The notes: generated by a model not told the origin, from the letters alone. A DNA stretch of 64,000 bases from Parabacteroides chongii (GCF_029581355.1 NZ_CP120849.1:1458501-1522500); one strand, 5' to 3'; shown: positions 37,581 to 47,200, counted from the stretch's first letter. Translations and numbers: made by a program.

Positions 37581-37665
37581 TATCTGATAAATATTGAACA
37601 AACTATGCCTATTCATCTATTAATTATGTATATTTGTAGAGTGACTAACATAAAAACACTTAATT

Positions 37666-38589
37666 ATGAAAGAATTAGATCAGAAAGACATGGCAGAGAA
37701 TGAAAGACAAGAGTTGCAGGACCGGTATATCCGTTTCGACTGGGCAATCAAGCGCTTGTTGCGCCAGAAGGCCAACTTCGGTGTGCTCAACGGTTTCCTG
37801 ACCGTGATGTTGCGTGAGGAGGTTAATATTCTCGAAATCCTTGAAAGTGAAAGCAACCAGGAAAGTGCCGATGATAAATTCAACCGTGTCGACATCAAGG
37901 CCAGGAACAGCAAAGGCGAAATTATCATCGTCGAAATCCAAAACACCCGTGAGGTGCATTATCTCGAACGCATCCTCTACGGAGTGGCCAAAGCCATCAC
38001 CGAGCATATCTCGCTGGGCGAAGGCTATCAGAATGTAAAGAAAGTCTACTCCATCAGTATCCTTTATTTTGATCTGGGTGTGGGAACAGACTATATCTAT
38101 CATGGTCAGAACCATTTCACCGGCGTACATACCGGCGACCGTCTGCGTATTAACACACGTGATCGCGATGCAGTCATTACTCGTCTGCCTGCGGAGATCT
38201 TTCCGGAGTACATTCTGATCCGCGTAAACGAGTTCGACAAAGTGGCTACCACGCCGTTGGACGAATGGATCACTTATTTGAAAGACGGTACGATCCGTCC
38301 CGACACGACGGCGCCCGGTCTTCGTGAAGCCCGCGAGAAACTGAAATACTACTCCATGTCTTCGAGTGAGCGCCATGCGTATGACGAGCACCTGAATGCG
38401 ATTATGATCCAGAACGACGTACTCGATACTGCCAAATGGGAAGGCCGTCTTGAAGGACTTGCCGAAGGAAAAGCGGAAGGAGAAGCAAAATTACGCCAAA
38501 CTGCAATCAATATGAAACGTATAGGAATGCCGACAGCCGACATTGCAACCTGCACAGGGTTGTCGGCGGAAGAGATAGAGAAGTTATAG
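37666..38589 (+). CDS. Rpn-family PD-(D/E)XK nuclease / putative transposase
   Basis: This 307-residue protein is of the Rpn/PDDEXK_2 type (recombination-promoting nuclease, formerly transposase_31-like). The family opening is RYIRFDWAIKRLLRQKANFG, with GFLTVMLREEVNILEIL. The nuclease core is VDIKARNSKGEIIIVEIQ, giving Asp76, Glu90 and Gln92 (D-ExQ form), and HYLERILYGVAKAITEHISL follows. The C-terminal part has a short AEGKAEGEA repeat and a helix-turn-helix-like end (MPTADIATCTGLSAEEIEKL). Such proteins are DNA endonucleases that promote recombination or act against phage; which applies here is unknown. It is flanked by identical 75-bp repeats, suggesting past or present mobility. A possible -7 (TATATTTG) is at 37630. 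Confidence 0.88.
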   Translation: MKELDQKDMAENERQELQDRYIRFDWAIKRLLRQKANFGVLNGFLTVMLREEVNILEILESESNQESADDKFNRVDIKARNSKGEIIIVEIQNTREVHYLERILYGVAKAITEHISLGEGYQNVKKVYSISILYFDLGVGTDYIYHGQNHFTGVHTGDRLRINTRDRDAVITRLPAEIFPEYILIRVNEFDKVATTPLDEWITYLKDGTIRPDTTAPGLREAREKLKYYSMSSSERHAYDEHLNAIMIQNDVLDTAKWEGRLEGLAEGKAEGEAKLRQTAINMKRIGMPTADIATCTGLSAEEIEKL

Positions 38590-38619
38590 AAATAATTGAA
38601 CTATTCTGTGTCTATCTAA

Positions 38620-39033
38620 CAGATAACCCTTCACCTGTCACGGCTTGTATCTATCTGTATATCTGATTTTTCCGGTGACACGTCTTTGTAAAGGCTAAAA
38701 ATCACAAATTAAAGTAGGGTCTTTTGAAATGTTAAGACAAGACTTTTGAAATCAAAAGAAGGGACTTTTATCTTCAAAAGAGCTATCTTTTTTCGGAAAG
38801 ACTTAAGTCTTTTCTTCAATGGGTAGGCACCCGTTCGTATTAGTTCCGGCACCCATTTGAAATGGCTCCGGCAGCCACTGGTAATGACTCCGGCAGCCAC
38901 AGATATTGGCTCCGGCAGCTATTAAAAAAGACTTACAATACAAAGTGAAGTGTTGTCGGTGAAACGTGACGTTTCACCACAATCAGCTGTTTAATAGCTC
39001 TATACAACACCGGTGACAGGTGAAGGCCATGGT
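38620..39033. repeat. Intergenic element of 22-nt-period repeat sub-arrays (copy B)
   Basis: Units beginning G(A/T)CTTTT or ATCTTTT start at 38719, 38741, 38763, 38785 and 38807, exactly 22 nt apart. A second sub-array with (C/T)TCCGGCA(G/C)CCA starts at 38844, 38866, 38888 and 38910, again 22 nt apart. GTGAAACG-TGA-CGTTTCACCACA lies at about 38959-38981, and GGTGACAGGTGAAGGCCATGG ends it; the reverse form CCTTCACCTGTCA is at the left edge. It shares end motifs and GACTTTTG units with the element at 2299-2690. Confidence 0.6.
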
Positions 39034-39086
39034 CAAAATTCTCTCTGTAGGTATGAAAAAGCAGAGATACGAATATAGAAAGATAT

Positions 39087-39161
39087 GAACCTGCCTGTTC
39101 CATTGTGACGGCGCCTGTAAGGGCGGTTCGCGAACCGCCCCTACCAACGACACTACATTCA
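39087..39161. repeat. 75-bp direct repeat, right copy
   Basis: This exact copy of 37506-37580 has its palindrome at 39117-39144. Together the copies bracket the Rpn gene and the 22-nt-period element (1581 bp offset). Confidence 0.85.
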
Positions 39162-39330
39162 AAACTGACAATATTTGAAACAAACAATAAATTCAAAACA
39201 GCGTCTAAGTTCCTATGTTTTCCTGAAATAATTATATGATCTCAGTGCGTTAAACAGGGGTGTATGTTGCATAAATCGTGTTGTTTCGTTCTATAATCCT
39301 CCTATTTCGGAAAATTAGGAGCGTTTTTTC

Positions 39331-39361
39331 TTGTTGATTCGGAAAACCTCTTTACCTTTGC
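39331..39361 (+). promoter_or_regulatory. Strong consensus promoter of the DUF6383 protein
   Basis: TTG (39331-39333), a 19-nt spacer and TACCTTTGC (39353-39361) match the Bacteroidota housekeeping consensus. Transcription should start near 39366-39370, giving a leader of about 370 nt. Confidence 0.7.
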
Positions 39362-39365
39362 AACG

Positions 39366-39737
39366 AATCCGTAGTGGGCAGCGGCTCATGATAAAGCGGT
39401 TTCAAATACATATTGCAAGCATTTTACGAAGATTGTTCTAGTCTTTAAAATCGGCAAAATTTTAATCTAGAGGAATGATGGACATAAAATGCTTGCGCTG
39501 ATTACGTATAAGTTTTCTACCATTTTATATGGGAGAATTATTTTATATCGTATAAGCGCGAGCTATTGTTCTATTATCTCTAGATGGGCGTTTGCCGATG
39601 CCTAAAGACTGATGATAGACAACGCCCGCGCTTTATTTATGCCCGTTCGTAACCAAAGCCGGGCTTGTTCTCCCCTTCGTAAAATTAATTGTTAGACGTT
39701 TTTTTACTCTATTTTATAAACAATTAATTTTAAGATT
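39366..39737 (+). promoter_or_regulatory. Long structured 5' leader with mutually exclusive helices
   Basis: GCAAGCATTTTA (39415-39426) is perfectly complementary to TAAAATGCTTGC (39485-39496). Inside are TTCTAG/CTAGAG (39436-39441/39467-39472) and TTAAAAT/ATTTTAA (39445-39451/39459-39465). GCTTGCGC (39491-39498) can instead pair with GCGCGAGC (39556-39563), overlapping the first helix by 6 nt. GGGCGTT (39586-39592) pairs with AACGCCC (39621-39627). I do not recognise a known riboswitch. The order of helices resembles the leader at 2758-3209. The last 70 nt before the ATG are AT-rich and look unstructured. Confidence 0.5.
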
Positions 39738-42700
39738 ATGGACAAAAAGTTTTCTACTTTATTGACAGCAAGCCTACTGATGGTGGGAGCGTTGTTTAGT
39801 AGTGCAAAGGCAGACGCAACCTACATTCCTGTGGGGCCAAAAGCCACAACAATCACTTCAGGTGACATGTATTACATTGTACAGCAGGCAGGTGAGGATG
39901 TTGCTCAAACTTCCGACTATCTGATGGGTATGGAAAAAACAGCTGCAGCCACTCCAGCTTTAGCCGGATTGAATATTGCATCTGCAAGTACAACCTTGGC
40001 TGAAGCTTTTGAGTTATCATCCGGAGAAATTAGTAACTACTTATGGACGGTGACTGAAGTTAAAGACGCCGGTAAAATCTATTACACATTGAAAAATGTG
40101 AAAACACAGAGTTTTCTTGCCGTAGACGGAAGTTTCGCTATGGTTACAGCTGTTGCTGATGCAACTCAGGCTAAAAATAATATTTTCTTTAGCTTCGGAG
40201 ATGGAACTAATGCATATAGCGGGAAAACAAGTGAAACTACTTACCTGTTGCCTAAAGGAGGAACGAATAGTGCCAACTCTCTTTTAATAGCTGGAACAAG
40301 TGCTATTGCCTTTGGTGATGGATCTGGTAATCATGTAGTTCTCTACTCCGTTAAAACCCAACCCGTTGCGGCAACAGATTTGAATGCTGCATTTGGTGGT
40401 GCCGGTTTCTCTTTTGCTCCTGACGGCGTAGAAGTAGAAGACAATATCTTCGATCAGAGTATTAAGGCTTTTGATGTTGAAGCTGATATTGTATTGGAAG
40501 CAGGTGTCCGTGCTATTAAAAAAGGTACTTACTTTGCAACCAGCTATCCGGATGAATTGGCTGAAAAATCTGAAATCGAACAAAAGGATGTTGAAGCCGG
40601 CTACTTCGATGCATGTACATTTATTGTTGTATCTCCGACAGAGAACTTCAAAACCAGCAAATTACCCCAGTCTAACGGTGAAGGTTTCAAGTTCACTACT
40701 GTAAAAGGTGAAGATCTGAACACTTATATTGCAGGTGATAATGTTTCCAGCAAAGAAGAAGTATCTGTATATAATGCCGCATTCACTGTGACAGAACCTA
40801 ACGAGTTCGCTTCTGCAGGTAAATACAAAATGGCTTTGACTGCCCGTGTACTGGCAGATCCGAAAGCATCTTCTAATAAAGATCAGAAGCATGCTGCTAA
40901 AAACATCCAGGTTATTGCAACCGCTATCCAGGATGTAAACTACATCACAACAAGCAGCGAAGGTTCTCTTTTCAAAGTAGCTTCCAGCAAGTTGGTAAAA
41001 GCTGTTTCTTTATTGAAAGAAGAAAAAGCTCCGTCTGTATTCAATATCCGGTTCGCTAGCGGTAAAGGTACAAAAGACTCTGAATATAATAAGTATATGG
41101 GAGTTGCTATCGCTGATGCTGGAACTGCATTCCAGTTAGTAGCTCAGGGTTCTGCTTTGGCTGCATTGAATACTCCGCAGTATCAGTTTGTAATCTCTGC
41201 TATTGACACAAAAACGCAGACTATTACTTTCAAGAATCTTGAAACAGCTGTTACTTTCAAATCGACTTTGTTTGAAACAGAAAATGACGGTGAATATAAG
41301 TTGGTTGGTGTTGCTACTGAAGTTTCAACAAATTTAGCAACGATCGAAGTTGCAAAAGACGACAAGAGTGATTACACTGCAAATGTAAGTCTGGAAGGTA
41401 AAGTGATCACCCTGAACGCTGTAACAGTTGATCCGTTCGCAGGCTTCGCTGTTAAAGACCAAACTTCTGAAACTGTTATCTTGAAATTTGCTAAGAGTGC
41501 TGCTTTGAATGCTGAAAAGCTGTATATCGGTGTAGATGAAAAGACTAAGACTAATACCGCTCTTTTCGATAAAGAATCAAAGGCTATCAAAGTGAAATTC
41601 ATCCCGGTAGAAGAAGCAGACAAACCTAATGGAACTGCTCAGACTTATTGCTATAATAAGGATGGAAAAGTATACACTGCCAACCAGAAGATGGTAACTT
41701 TTTATTCTTATTCTGCTCAGATTATCGACGGTGAAGATAATAATAGTTATTTGAAGATCAATTCTTCAGACTTGGAAATAGAACAGAACGTTAGTGACGC
41801 TGCTTCAGCTGCTACAAAATTCCTTATCAAAGAAAACAAAGACGGTTCTGTATCTCTGTTTGTTTCAACAGCATTTGCTAATGCAAAAGATGCGAAAGCG
41901 GTAAAAAGCGATGACGGTACTGCTATCTCTGTTGACGGTATCGCTTATGCAGTAGAAGATGCCGACGCAATCAAATTGTACCTTGTAGGTGAAGAACTGG
42001 GTGTAAGCCTGGAAGCAACACCTCGTCATGCAGCATTCAAGTCTACAACAGGTGGTTATATCTCATTGAGTGAGAAGAACGAAGGCGTTGTAGCTATCAA
42101 GACAGCTGCTGATGCTGATCTGACATTCTGCCTGGATACTGCCGATTCAAAAGCAACTGTTCCTTCATTCTATATCTCTCGCCGCGGTGTTACTCCTGAT
42201 GCTCAGAGATTGTATATGTTCAATGTGGCTGACTCTGTTGAAAATGCTATTTCTGATGCAAAGAAAGCAGAATATCAATGGTATGCAGACATCAACAAAG
42301 TAATCTTCAAAGCAGCTACATTAGTTAATTCCGACACATTGTCTACAACCGTAAACGGTAAAGAGGCATTGGTTGCAACCAGTGCAGATCAGAACAAAGG
42401 TATTCTGGGTGGTTTGAATAACTTCAAATATCAGATTCTTAAAGTGGCTGATACAGACGACGAATACTATATCCGCAACATGGTTGAAGGTGACTATCTG
42501 GTTAGCTACAACGGTTTACTGACACTGGGTGAAAAAGATAAAGCGATCAGGGTTACTATCGAAAAGGGTGAATCACCTGTTGCCAATGATGCAATCAGTG
42601 CAGATGCAGTATCGGTAACCGCTGGTAACGGTTTCGTAACAGTTAAGGGTGCTGAAGGCAAGAACGTAGTTATCACTAACGTACTTGGTCAGATAATTGC

Positions 42701-42803
42701 TAACACAGTTGTTTCTTCTAGCGAAGCTACGATCGCGGTGTCTGCAGGCGTTGTATTCGTAAGCGTAGAAGGCGAAGCTGCTGTAAAAGCAATCGTAAAA
42801 TAA
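39738..42803 (+). CDS. Large exported surface protein with C-terminal DUF6383-type domain
   Basis: This 1021-residue exported protein has signal peptide MDKKFSTLLTASLLMVGALF and mature start ADATYIPVGPK. The body is beta-rich with recurring lectin-like strands (YYIVQQAGED; YYTLKNVKTQSFLAVDG; YYIRNMVEGDYLVSYNGLLT) and few cysteines. The last 75 or so residues (AVSVTAGNGFVTVKGAEGKN to VEGEAAVKAIVK) match what I know as DUF6383, common in Parabacteroides cell-surface proteins and possibly an anchoring or sorting module. Its strong promoter, long stable leader and Ala/Lys/Val-rich low-complexity composition fit an abundant surface or S-layer-like protein, but that role is inferred. The C-terminus is structurally similar to that of the protein at 3210-9281. 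Confidence 0.82.
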   Translation: MDKKFSTLLTASLLMVGALFSSAKADATYIPVGPKATTITSGDMYYIVQQAGEDVAQTSDYLMGMEKTAAATPALAGLNIASASTTLAEAFELSSGEISNYLWTVTEVKDAGKIYYTLKNVKTQSFLAVDGSFAMVTAVADATQAKNNIFFSFGDGTNAYSGKTSETTYLLPKGGTNSANSLLIAGTSAIAFGDGSGNHVVLYSVKTQPVAATDLNAAFGGAGFSFAPDGVEVEDNIFDQSIKAFDVEADIVLEAGVRAIKKGTYFATSYPDELAEKSEIEQKDVEAGYFDACTFIVVSPTENFKTSKLPQSNGEGFKFTTVKGEDLNTYIAGDNVSSKEEVSVYNAAFTVTEPNEFASAGKYKMALTARVLADPKASSNKDQKHAAKNIQVIATAIQDVNYITTSSEGSLFKVASSKLVKAVSLLKEEKAPSVFNIRFASGKGTKDSEYNKYMGVAIADAGTAFQLVAQGSALAALNTPQYQFVISAIDTKTQTITFKNLETAVTFKSTLFETENDGEYKLVGVATEVSTNLATIEVAKDDKSDYTANVSLEGKVITLNAVTVDPFAGFAVKDQTSETVILKFAKSAALNAEKLYIGVDEKTKTNTALFDKESKAIKVKFIPVEEADKPNGTAQTYCYNKDGKVYTANQKMVTFYSYSAQIIDGEDNNSYLKINSSDLEIEQNVSDAASAATKFLIKENKDGSVSLFVSTAFANAKDAKAVKSDDGTAISVDGIAYAVEDADAIKLYLVGEELGVSLEATPRHAAFKSTTGGYISLSEKNEGVVAIKTAADADLTFCLDTADSKATVPSFYISRRGVTPDAQRLYMFNVADSVENAISDAKKAEYQWYADINKVIFKAATLVNSDTLSTTVNGKEALVATSADQNKGILGGLNNFKYQILKVADTDDEYYIRNMVEGDYLVSYNGLLTLGEKDKAIRVTIEKGESPVANDAISADAVSVTAGNGFVTVKGAEGKNVVITNVLGQIIANTVVSSSEATIAVSAGVVFVSVEGEAAVKAIVK

Positions 42804-42841
42804 GAAATTATTTATAATCAATAAATTTAAATTGACTGCGT

Positions 42842-42870
42842 GGGGGGAACGGTTCACGAACCGCCCCTAC
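42842..42870. repeat. Degenerate copy of the CGGTTCGCGAACCG palindromic repeat
   Basis: CGGTTCACGAACCGCCCCTACC keeps the centre and right arm of the palindrome seen at 37536, 39117, 47498 and 50596. The left arm has decayed. It lies 39 bp after the DUF6383 gene. Confidence 0.65.
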
Positions 42871-42970
42871 CAATTACCCTGCGACAGGCGAACAAGCAGT
42901 CGGTATTAATACTAAAGTAATGAAATAAAGTTCTTCTGTTCGATCTCTGTGAAGAGCAAAAACAGGCAAA

Positions 42971-43002
42971 AAAGCCCGACCGGTTCATTCCGGCCGGGCT
43001 TT
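42971..43002. terminator. Terminator hairpin downstream of the DUF6383 gene
   Basis: GCCCGACCGG and CCGGCCGGGC form a stem with one mismatch on a TTCATT loop, flanked by AAAAAA on the left and TTT on the right. Confidence 0.7.
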
Positions 43003-43059
43003 CGGCATATCAGATATAAATATTTATGAAAGCGATTACTCTCTTTCAATATTATATCC

Positions 43060-43068
43060 TATCTTTGC
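43060..43068 (+). promoter_or_regulatory. Putative -7 element before the two small membrane proteins
   Basis: TATCTTTGC fits TAnnTTTG, 22 bp before the ATG at 43090. No clear -33 is seen. Confidence 0.45.
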
Positions 43069-43089
43069 CTGTAACAAAATTATTTAACT

Positions 43090-43335
43090 ATGAAGAAGAG
43101 ACGAAAGACAACGTTTGTATCAGTTTCTTTCAAGAAACAAAGTACAAGTATTGATGTAGCAAAAGAACTTGGTAAATATCTTTTGGATATTTCAAAACTG
43201 GTCATCGGAGGAGCTGTTATCACAATAGCATTACAACTTAATGATGACAAATATGGGTTATTGCTTTATTCTATTATATTGGCGTTAACCCTTGCTGTAA
43301 TCGGTTTTATTGTATTAACTTATAAAAAGAAATGA
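43090..43335 (+). CDS. Small two-span membrane protein (DUF6722-like)
   Basis: This is an 81-residue protein with a basic N-terminus (MKKRRKTTFVSVSFKKQST), then AKELGKYLLDISKLVIGGAV and two hydrophobic spans (about 38-50 and 55-76), ending TYKKK. The GKYLLDISKLVIGG segment is like small Bacteroidota inner-membrane proteins catalogued, as I recall, as DUF6722. The function is unknown. It is 1 bp from a 36-codon reading frame that also encodes a membrane peptide, so the two are probably translated together. A good -7 element 22 bp upstream supports it being real. Confidence 0.7.
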   Translation: MKKRRKTTFVSVSFKKQSTSIDVAKELGKYLLDISKLVIGGAVITIALQLNDDKYGLLLYSIILALTLAVIGFIVLTYKKK

Positions 43336-43336
43336 T

Positions 43337-43447
43337 ATGAGTCTCGGATTCTTTTTTTATAGTATTATGATGGTAATTGCCATTGGAGTCTTGATTTTTA
43401 TCAAATCTCCAGCAGGAAAACGTTGGTTAGATAAATACAGTGAATAA
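43337..43447 (+). CDS. 36-residue single-span membrane peptide
   Basis: The reading frame ATG 43337 to TAA 43447 encodes MSLGFFFYSIMMVIAIGVLI followed by FIKSPAGKRWLDKYSE. This is one hydrophobic span and a basic, soluble tail, a positive-inside arrangement. It starts 1 bp after the stop of the 81-residue membrane protein, which suggests translational coupling. I do not recognise a family. A partner or regulator of the upstream protein is possible but unproven. Confidence 0.55.
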   Translation: MSLGFFFYSIMMVIAIGVLIFIKSPAGKRWLDKYSE

Positions 43448-43452
43448 ATAGT

Positions 43453-43492
43453 TAGGCACAGATTGCAGTAGTATTCATGCAACCTGTGCCTA
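43453..43492. terminator. Hairpin between convergent genes
   Basis: TAGGCACA (43453-43460) pairs with TGTGCCTA (43485-43492), with inner TTGCA/TGCAA. It lies between the small plus-strand genes and the end of the minus-strand export operon. Confidence 0.55.
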
Positions 43493-43497
43493 TTTCC

Positions 43498-44223
43498 TTA
43501 TATAAACTTCTCCCTCTTCTGCAAATTCAGTAACCCTATCATCATCCAGACGATCCCTCCTATTAAAAGGAAAATACGATTCTTTACAATCAGTCCTTCC
43601 CAGATCACCGGGAGGAAGTTATCGGGCACTTTAAACGGATTCAGCAGGATATTCCAAAAAGAGCGTTCTATGAAATCCATATTACCGGTAATCAGCAGAA
43701 TAATAGCCAGGATGATCGTCAACACAGCCGTACCGTTCCCACTATGCGTTATCGTGGAGAACATAAAAGCCAGGTTCCCGAAGAAAACAAGCGGAAACAT
43801 CAACTGGATAGACATTTCAAATGGATTGACCGGATACAACAGGAATGTAGCCAAATAAGAAAAAGCCACCAATATAAAGAAAATAGCCACATAGATCATC
43901 AGCAAACGGACTCCCCATACCTTATATTTATAATCGGGAATACCAAAGAGTATCTCCAGTATCCGGCTGTCTTCATCGTTCTGAATCCCGAATACGGCAG
44001 GATAGAAAACCAATAAGACACAAGGAAACATCAACAGGTTATAGATCACTCCGTCATTAATCACCTGCCGGTTCCAAGCTATTTGAAACGAGAAATAGGC
44101 AAAGAATACGAATGCCGCCAGCAAAAACCAAATGAATTTGCCGGCAAAGATGATCTTCAGATTGTATTTTACTATCTTGGGCAGTAATAATATAAGTTGT
44201 TTTGTTGTCATACGCTTTATCAT
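43498..44223 (-). CDS. ABC-2-type permease, short form
   Basis: This is a 241-residue integral membrane protein with about six spans: FIWFLLAAFVFFAYFSF; LLMFPCVLLVFYPAVFG; LLMIYVAIFFILVAFSYLA; LMFPLVFFGNLAFMFS; TAVLTIILAIILLITGN; IFLLIGGIVWMMIGLLNL. The layout and the ILEILFGIPDYKYKVWGVRL cytoplasmic loop between the second and third spans are typical of ABC-2 permeases. Its ATG directly follows the TGA of the RND-ABC fusion gene with no gap, so the fused ATPase domain is its obvious candidate partner. It is the last gene of the seven-gene minus-strand operon. The substrate is unknown. Confidence 0.78.
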   Translation of the reverse strand: MIKRMTTKQLILLLPKIVKYNLKIIFAGKFIWFLLAAFVFFAYFSFQIAWNRQVINDGVIYNLLMFPCVLLVFYPAVFGIQNDEDSRILEILFGIPDYKYKVWGVRLLMIYVAIFFILVAFSYLATFLLYPVNPFEMSIQLMFPLVFFGNLAFMFSTITHSGNGTAVLTIILAIILLITGNMDFIERSFWNILLNPFKVPDNFLPVIWEGLIVKNRIFLLIGGIVWMMIGLLNLQKREKFI

Positions 44224-47200
44224 TCAATTCCTTACTTTATCCATATTCTTTAAGAGGCAGAGGTAAGCATCTTCCAGGTTCGGTTCCACCTGTACCGCTC
44301 CTTCGTAAGGAGAATCGACAGAGAGATAACGGACCTGTATCGTATCGCCATCTTGTATGTGATGGATCACCATCGCTTTATCCAGTACCTGCTCGAAAGA
44401 TTCCCGGTCGATATGGAACTGCCAGACTTTGCCGGCTGCCATATCCACCATATCCGTCGGATCACCGAAGTATTTCAGTTCGCCTTTATTGATTACGACC
44501 ACCTGGCTGCAGGAGCTGGATATATCTTCGATGATATGGGTCGAGAAGATCACAATGCGATCCTTACTCAATTCGACCAGCAAATTACGGAAACGAATGC
44601 GTTCACGCGGATCGAGACCGGCAGTAGGTTCATCCACCACCAGGATACGGGGCAGATGAAGCAAGATCAAAGCAATCCCGATACGCTGCTTCATACCGCC
44701 GGAGAAGGAGCCTATCTTATCATCTTTCCGTTCATACATGTGGACGGCTTTCAACACATATTCCAGACGTTCATTCCGCTGCCCGTTATCGGTCAATCCT
44801 TTCAGAATAGCCTGGTAATCGAGGAACTCCCAGGACGACATATTCTCATACGTACCGAATTCCTGCGGCAGGAAACCGATCAGGCTCTGTAATTCCTCCC
44901 GGTAGACACGGGTATCCAACCCGTTGATCCATATACTACCGTAACTCTGCTCCAAAATACCGCAGACAATACGCATCAAGGTAGACTTACCGGCCCCGTT
45001 AGGTCCCAACAGACCGAACATGCCCGTACGAATCTCGAAAGAGACACCCCGCAACGCCTTGAACGGCTTCCGTTGTTTTCCTATCAACGGGATACTTTTC
45101 ACCATACGGAACCAGGAACGGCGCAATCCGGCAAACCGTCCTTTTATACGTTCAATATTGATCTCCCGCTCATACAGATACCGGGAAGAGATATAAACAG
45201 CCATACAGAACGCCCACAAAAGCCCGACAACGGAAATCAGCCCCGTATTATCCATCTTCCGGAACAGGATGAACAGAATGACGGGAGGGATACTCCAAAA
45301 GATCGCACGGTTTATATATTTCACCCACTTATTCTCTCCGAAACGGAAAAACAGGTATTGCCGTACCTTCCGCCACAGGTAAAGCAGGGTTGCATAGATA
45401 GCAAATGACAACAAGAATATCCATAACTTGCTATGAATAAAGAACCAGGTAAAATAGATACCAAAGAGCAGGACACCGAATTGCCATATCACATTCACAA
45501 AATCTTTCAGAGAATGATACTCGTTGTTTAGTCCCAGATGCCGGCGAATAAGCAATCCACTGTTCCACTGGCGGCTGATACGTCCGGGCCAGTCATAAAT
45601 CTTCACCAGGTTACGGACAGAGATATGTATCTCTTCTCCCGGATCGATCACTTTCGATTTAGCCCGCCGCAAGCTGGTCTGTGCAAAATAAGTAACACCC
45701 GGAATACCGAAAATCAGAATGACCAAATAAATGGATTGCCACAACATGCCGTTGCCATACAACCAAACACAGGTTACACCCAACACGAACAAAACCAAAT
45801 GGAATGCCCATACTTTACGGGACAAACTGCGATACCACTCCAATGTATTTTCCAGCCCCATACAAACGGTAGGGATCAGGATCAATGTCAGCAAAGCGGA
45901 AAAAGTCAAACCACCGATGACCGTAATGGCGAACGGGGCACCGATCGCACCGGCATATTCCGAATCTCCCATTGCCAGCGGAAACATAGCCACGATGGTC
46001 GTGATCGAAGTGATCAGGATCGGACGGATACGCGACAGTCCTGCCGTCATCAACGCCCTGTTCCGCCTGTACCCTTGCTTACGGAGAATATTGGAATAAT
46101 CGATCAGAATGATACCGTTATTCACTACCACTCCCAGCAAGATCAGGAATCCTGTCAACGTATTCGCATTCAACAGACTGTTATTGGTCAGCAACAGAGC
46201 CAGCAAGGAACCGATGGCTGCCAGCGGAATAGAGAAAAGCAATACAAAAGGTGTTACAAGCGATTCGAAGACAGAAGCCAGTATCATAAAGATCAGAATA
46301 AAAGCTGCCAATATCAGGAACTTGAAATCGGCAAACTCATCCTCTTCATGGAAGACCTCTACGGCACCCCCTGCAGGCAGGTTATAATTGGAAACCAGTT
46401 GGTCGATATCCGAACGGTATCCTTCCAGCAGGTCTTTCGACGATTCCACATCTTTGGAGAAGTTATAGAAAACTTCGATCTGCTTGTCCTGATTGACACG
46501 CATGATACGGGAGCGTCCCCGTCCATAATTGACAGATGCCAGATCCTGCAAGTTATGCAGGCCACCGTTGGCATTCTGTATCTGCACACGGCGCAAGTCG
46601 TCGACAGTCTTTTCTTTCCGGGCAGTATCGGTATTTTCCTCTTCTGCCTCTTCCAGCTCCTGCTCTTCTTCGGGGATATCGTTACGGATGATGATATCAT
46701 AGGTATCCTCTCCTATCTTGAAAGAAGTACCGGAAGAATATTCGGGATTGAGCGCAGCCAACCCGGATGAGATATTGGCACGGGTGATTTCATAAGAAGT
46801 CAGCAGGATCGGATCGAAATCCAGATGTATTTCCGGCTGGCGACGGTTATAGGAGACACGCGAATGGCGGATAAACTCCTGTTCGTCCAGATAATAACGG
46901 AGATCTTCCGCCACCAATTGCATCACATCGAAATCGGCTCCCTTTATCACGATCCGCTCCCGGTTATCCCCGATCCCCAGCAGACGCATAAAGTTACCCA
47001 AACCGGCCATGGCCGATCCGCCGCCACCTCCTCCACTGCCGCCTGCAGCTTCGTCGACGGAAATCTCTGCTCCCTGTATATTCGACAAAGTACTCTGGAT
47101 AGACGCTTTCTGTTCAGCCATCTTATCACCTCCCTTTTTCACAAAATCGTCGGTAAAGGTGAGTGTTAGAACGGCGTTTTTCTCATTGATGCGGCTGATC

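Noticed and set aside
37675..38391. Minus-strand open frame of 238 codons opposite the Rpn gene
   Set aside because: The plus strand has clear family motifs (D76, E90, Q92); the antisense product has none and no promoter.
38719..38931. CRISPR array
   Set aside because: The repeats have 22-nt units with no spacers of 30 nt or more, unit sequence drifts, and no cas genes are nearby.
39180..39400. Invertible (phase-variable) promoter in front of the surface-protein gene
   Set aside because: Parabacteroides surface genes often have such promoters, but I found no inverted-repeat pair flanking the 39331-39361 promoter, only a direct TTCGGAAAA repeat, and no nearby recombinase.
39366..39737. tmRNA, RNase P RNA or other standard structural RNA
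   Set aside because: None of the conserved cores I know (for example the tRNA-like ends of tmRNA or the GGAAAGTCCGGGC-type segment of RNase P) is present.
45538..46770. Long plus-strand open frame (410 codons) opposite the RND-ABC fusion gene
   Set aside because: The product is Gln/Arg/His-rich and unlike any protein; it mirrors codon bias of the real minus-strand gene, whose domains are unambiguous.
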